NCBI RefSeq assembly: GCF_000006565.2
Contig: NC_031476.1
Span: forward strand, 1,326,458 to 1,390,457
Source: Toxoplasma gondii ME49
Taxonomy: Eukaryota > Apicomplexa > Conoidasida > Eucoccidiorida > Sarcocystidae
Reading direction: 5' to 3'
Length of the DNA stretch: 64,000 nucleotides
This document shows positions 63,467 through 64,000 of the stretch, one piece after another. The position numbers and the translations under genes are program-made. Under the pieces are notes generated by a model. That model was not told the origin of the DNA. It did no database searches and saw only the letters and a program-made list of their open reading frames with translations. How positions within the stretch are numbered: the first letter of the stretch is position 1; the number at the start of each line of letters is the position of its first letter.

Positions 63467-63941
63467 ATGGAGCGCAAACTCGACCCACAATTCATGGGAC
63501 TAGGCCCCGGTACGTGGCACTTTTCCCTCGCAGAAACTGCCGAGAAAGCGGGTGTGGTCCGCCTGTACCGAGTGTCACAGACATTACTGCCGTCCCTTGT
63601 GCGAGGGGATCGTTTGCAGTGTCCTTTTGTCTTTAGTGCTGGGCTGTATGTTGTGTCTCTGCCTCTCTCCGGATTCGGCTCGAATGAACAGACTCGTCAA
63701 GGTCAGGTGGGAGTGCGGAAAATTAGAAATGTTTCATGTCTTATCATTTCCACTGTTCTCCTTTCGTTTCGCTCGGGGTGGTCGTTGTCCCAACCTGCAG
63801 AGTATTTTTATTTGGATTCCACATCCCATCATCAAGTTCAGAGGTCGTCGTCATGCCGCTAGGCAGGAGGATTCATCCTCTTCTTCTGGGGGGTATGAAC
63901 AATGCGATGAGCTCCTGGTCCAGATGTTGAAGCCATCTTGA
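63467..63941 (+). CDS. Doubtful small gene at the right edge
   Basis: An ATG in the context ctccATGgag opens a frame beginning MERKLDPQFMGLGPG. It could run without splicing to a donor at about 63709 (CAAG|gtcagg), or be spliced at 63509 (CCCG|gtacgt). A good acceptor (cctgcag at about 63801) precedes a frame reading IPHPIIKFRGRRHAARQ and ending EQCDELLVQMLKPS at 63941. The best-looking exons do not agree in phase, so an exon is missing, a frame is wrong, or this is not a gene. No family is recognised. Confidence 0.25.
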
Positions 63942-64000
63942 CAAACCGCGGAGCATGGAGCGTTTCACACTGCGTTGCAGGCGTATGTAACTGTTTCCTC

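Noticed and set aside
1..64000. Prokaryotic features, CRISPR arrays, transposons or integrated viral genes
   Set aside because: The repeats seen are microsatellites or local duplications without spacer structure or terminal-repeat/transposase genes, and all recognisable genes are eukaryotic and intron-containing.

Overview
This is a nuclear window from an apicomplexan parasite of the coccidian group, most likely Toxoplasma gondii or a close relative (Hammondia, Neospora). The basis is indirect. GC content is moderate. Genes carry many short introns with clean GT..AG borders and pyrimidine-rich acceptors. Introns and spacers are littered with (TA)n/(TACA)n microsatellites, polypurine/polypyrimidine tracts and TGCATGCA words. 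The gene content is eukaryotic. I see no rRNA, tRNA, CRISPR array, insertion sequence or bacterial operon.

Six substantial genes can be supported. From left to right: the tail of an unidentified + strand gene (1-309); an EH-domain/dynamin-type ATPase (EHD) on the - strand (2961-9408, 12 exons); a five-helix membrane protein of unknown family (12479-15211, +, 3 exons); the WD40 subunit of chromatin assembly factor 1 (20016-25032, +, 7 exons); glutamine:fructose-6-phosphate aminotransferase, GFAT (28748-31832, -, 2 exons); an 840-residue protein with a region resembling the ribosome maturation factor RimP (34812-48269, +, 16 exons); and a giant patatin-like phospholipase of the PNPLA8/iPLA2-gamma type (50555-59930, -, 4 exons including a 10-base microexon). 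A weak gene candidate lies at the right edge (63467-63941). Exon borders were placed by hand from reading-frame continuity, GT..AG borders and intron phase. In the six main genes the phases close exactly from start to stop.

The genes do not form an operon or an obvious pathway. They cover membrane remodelling (EHD), chromatin replication (CAF-1), amino-sugar synthesis for GPI anchors and glycans (GFAT), possible organellar ribosome assembly (RimP-like) and phospholipid hydrolysis (patatin). EHD/membrane-protein and GFAT/RimP-like are head-to-head pairs sharing 3 kb spacers that probably hold both promoters. CAF-1/GFAT and RimP-like/patatin are tail-to-tail pairs.

The observations most worth following are the RimP-like region in an otherwise unrecognised gene, the GFAT catalytic cysteine lying about 250 residues inside the predicted protein, the microexon and very long N-terminal part of the patatin gene, a possible EH-less EHD isoform, a roughly 100-bp hairpin-forming inverted repeat at 43007-43106, and an AT-rich island near 17.7-18.5 kb that looks foreign to its surroundings.
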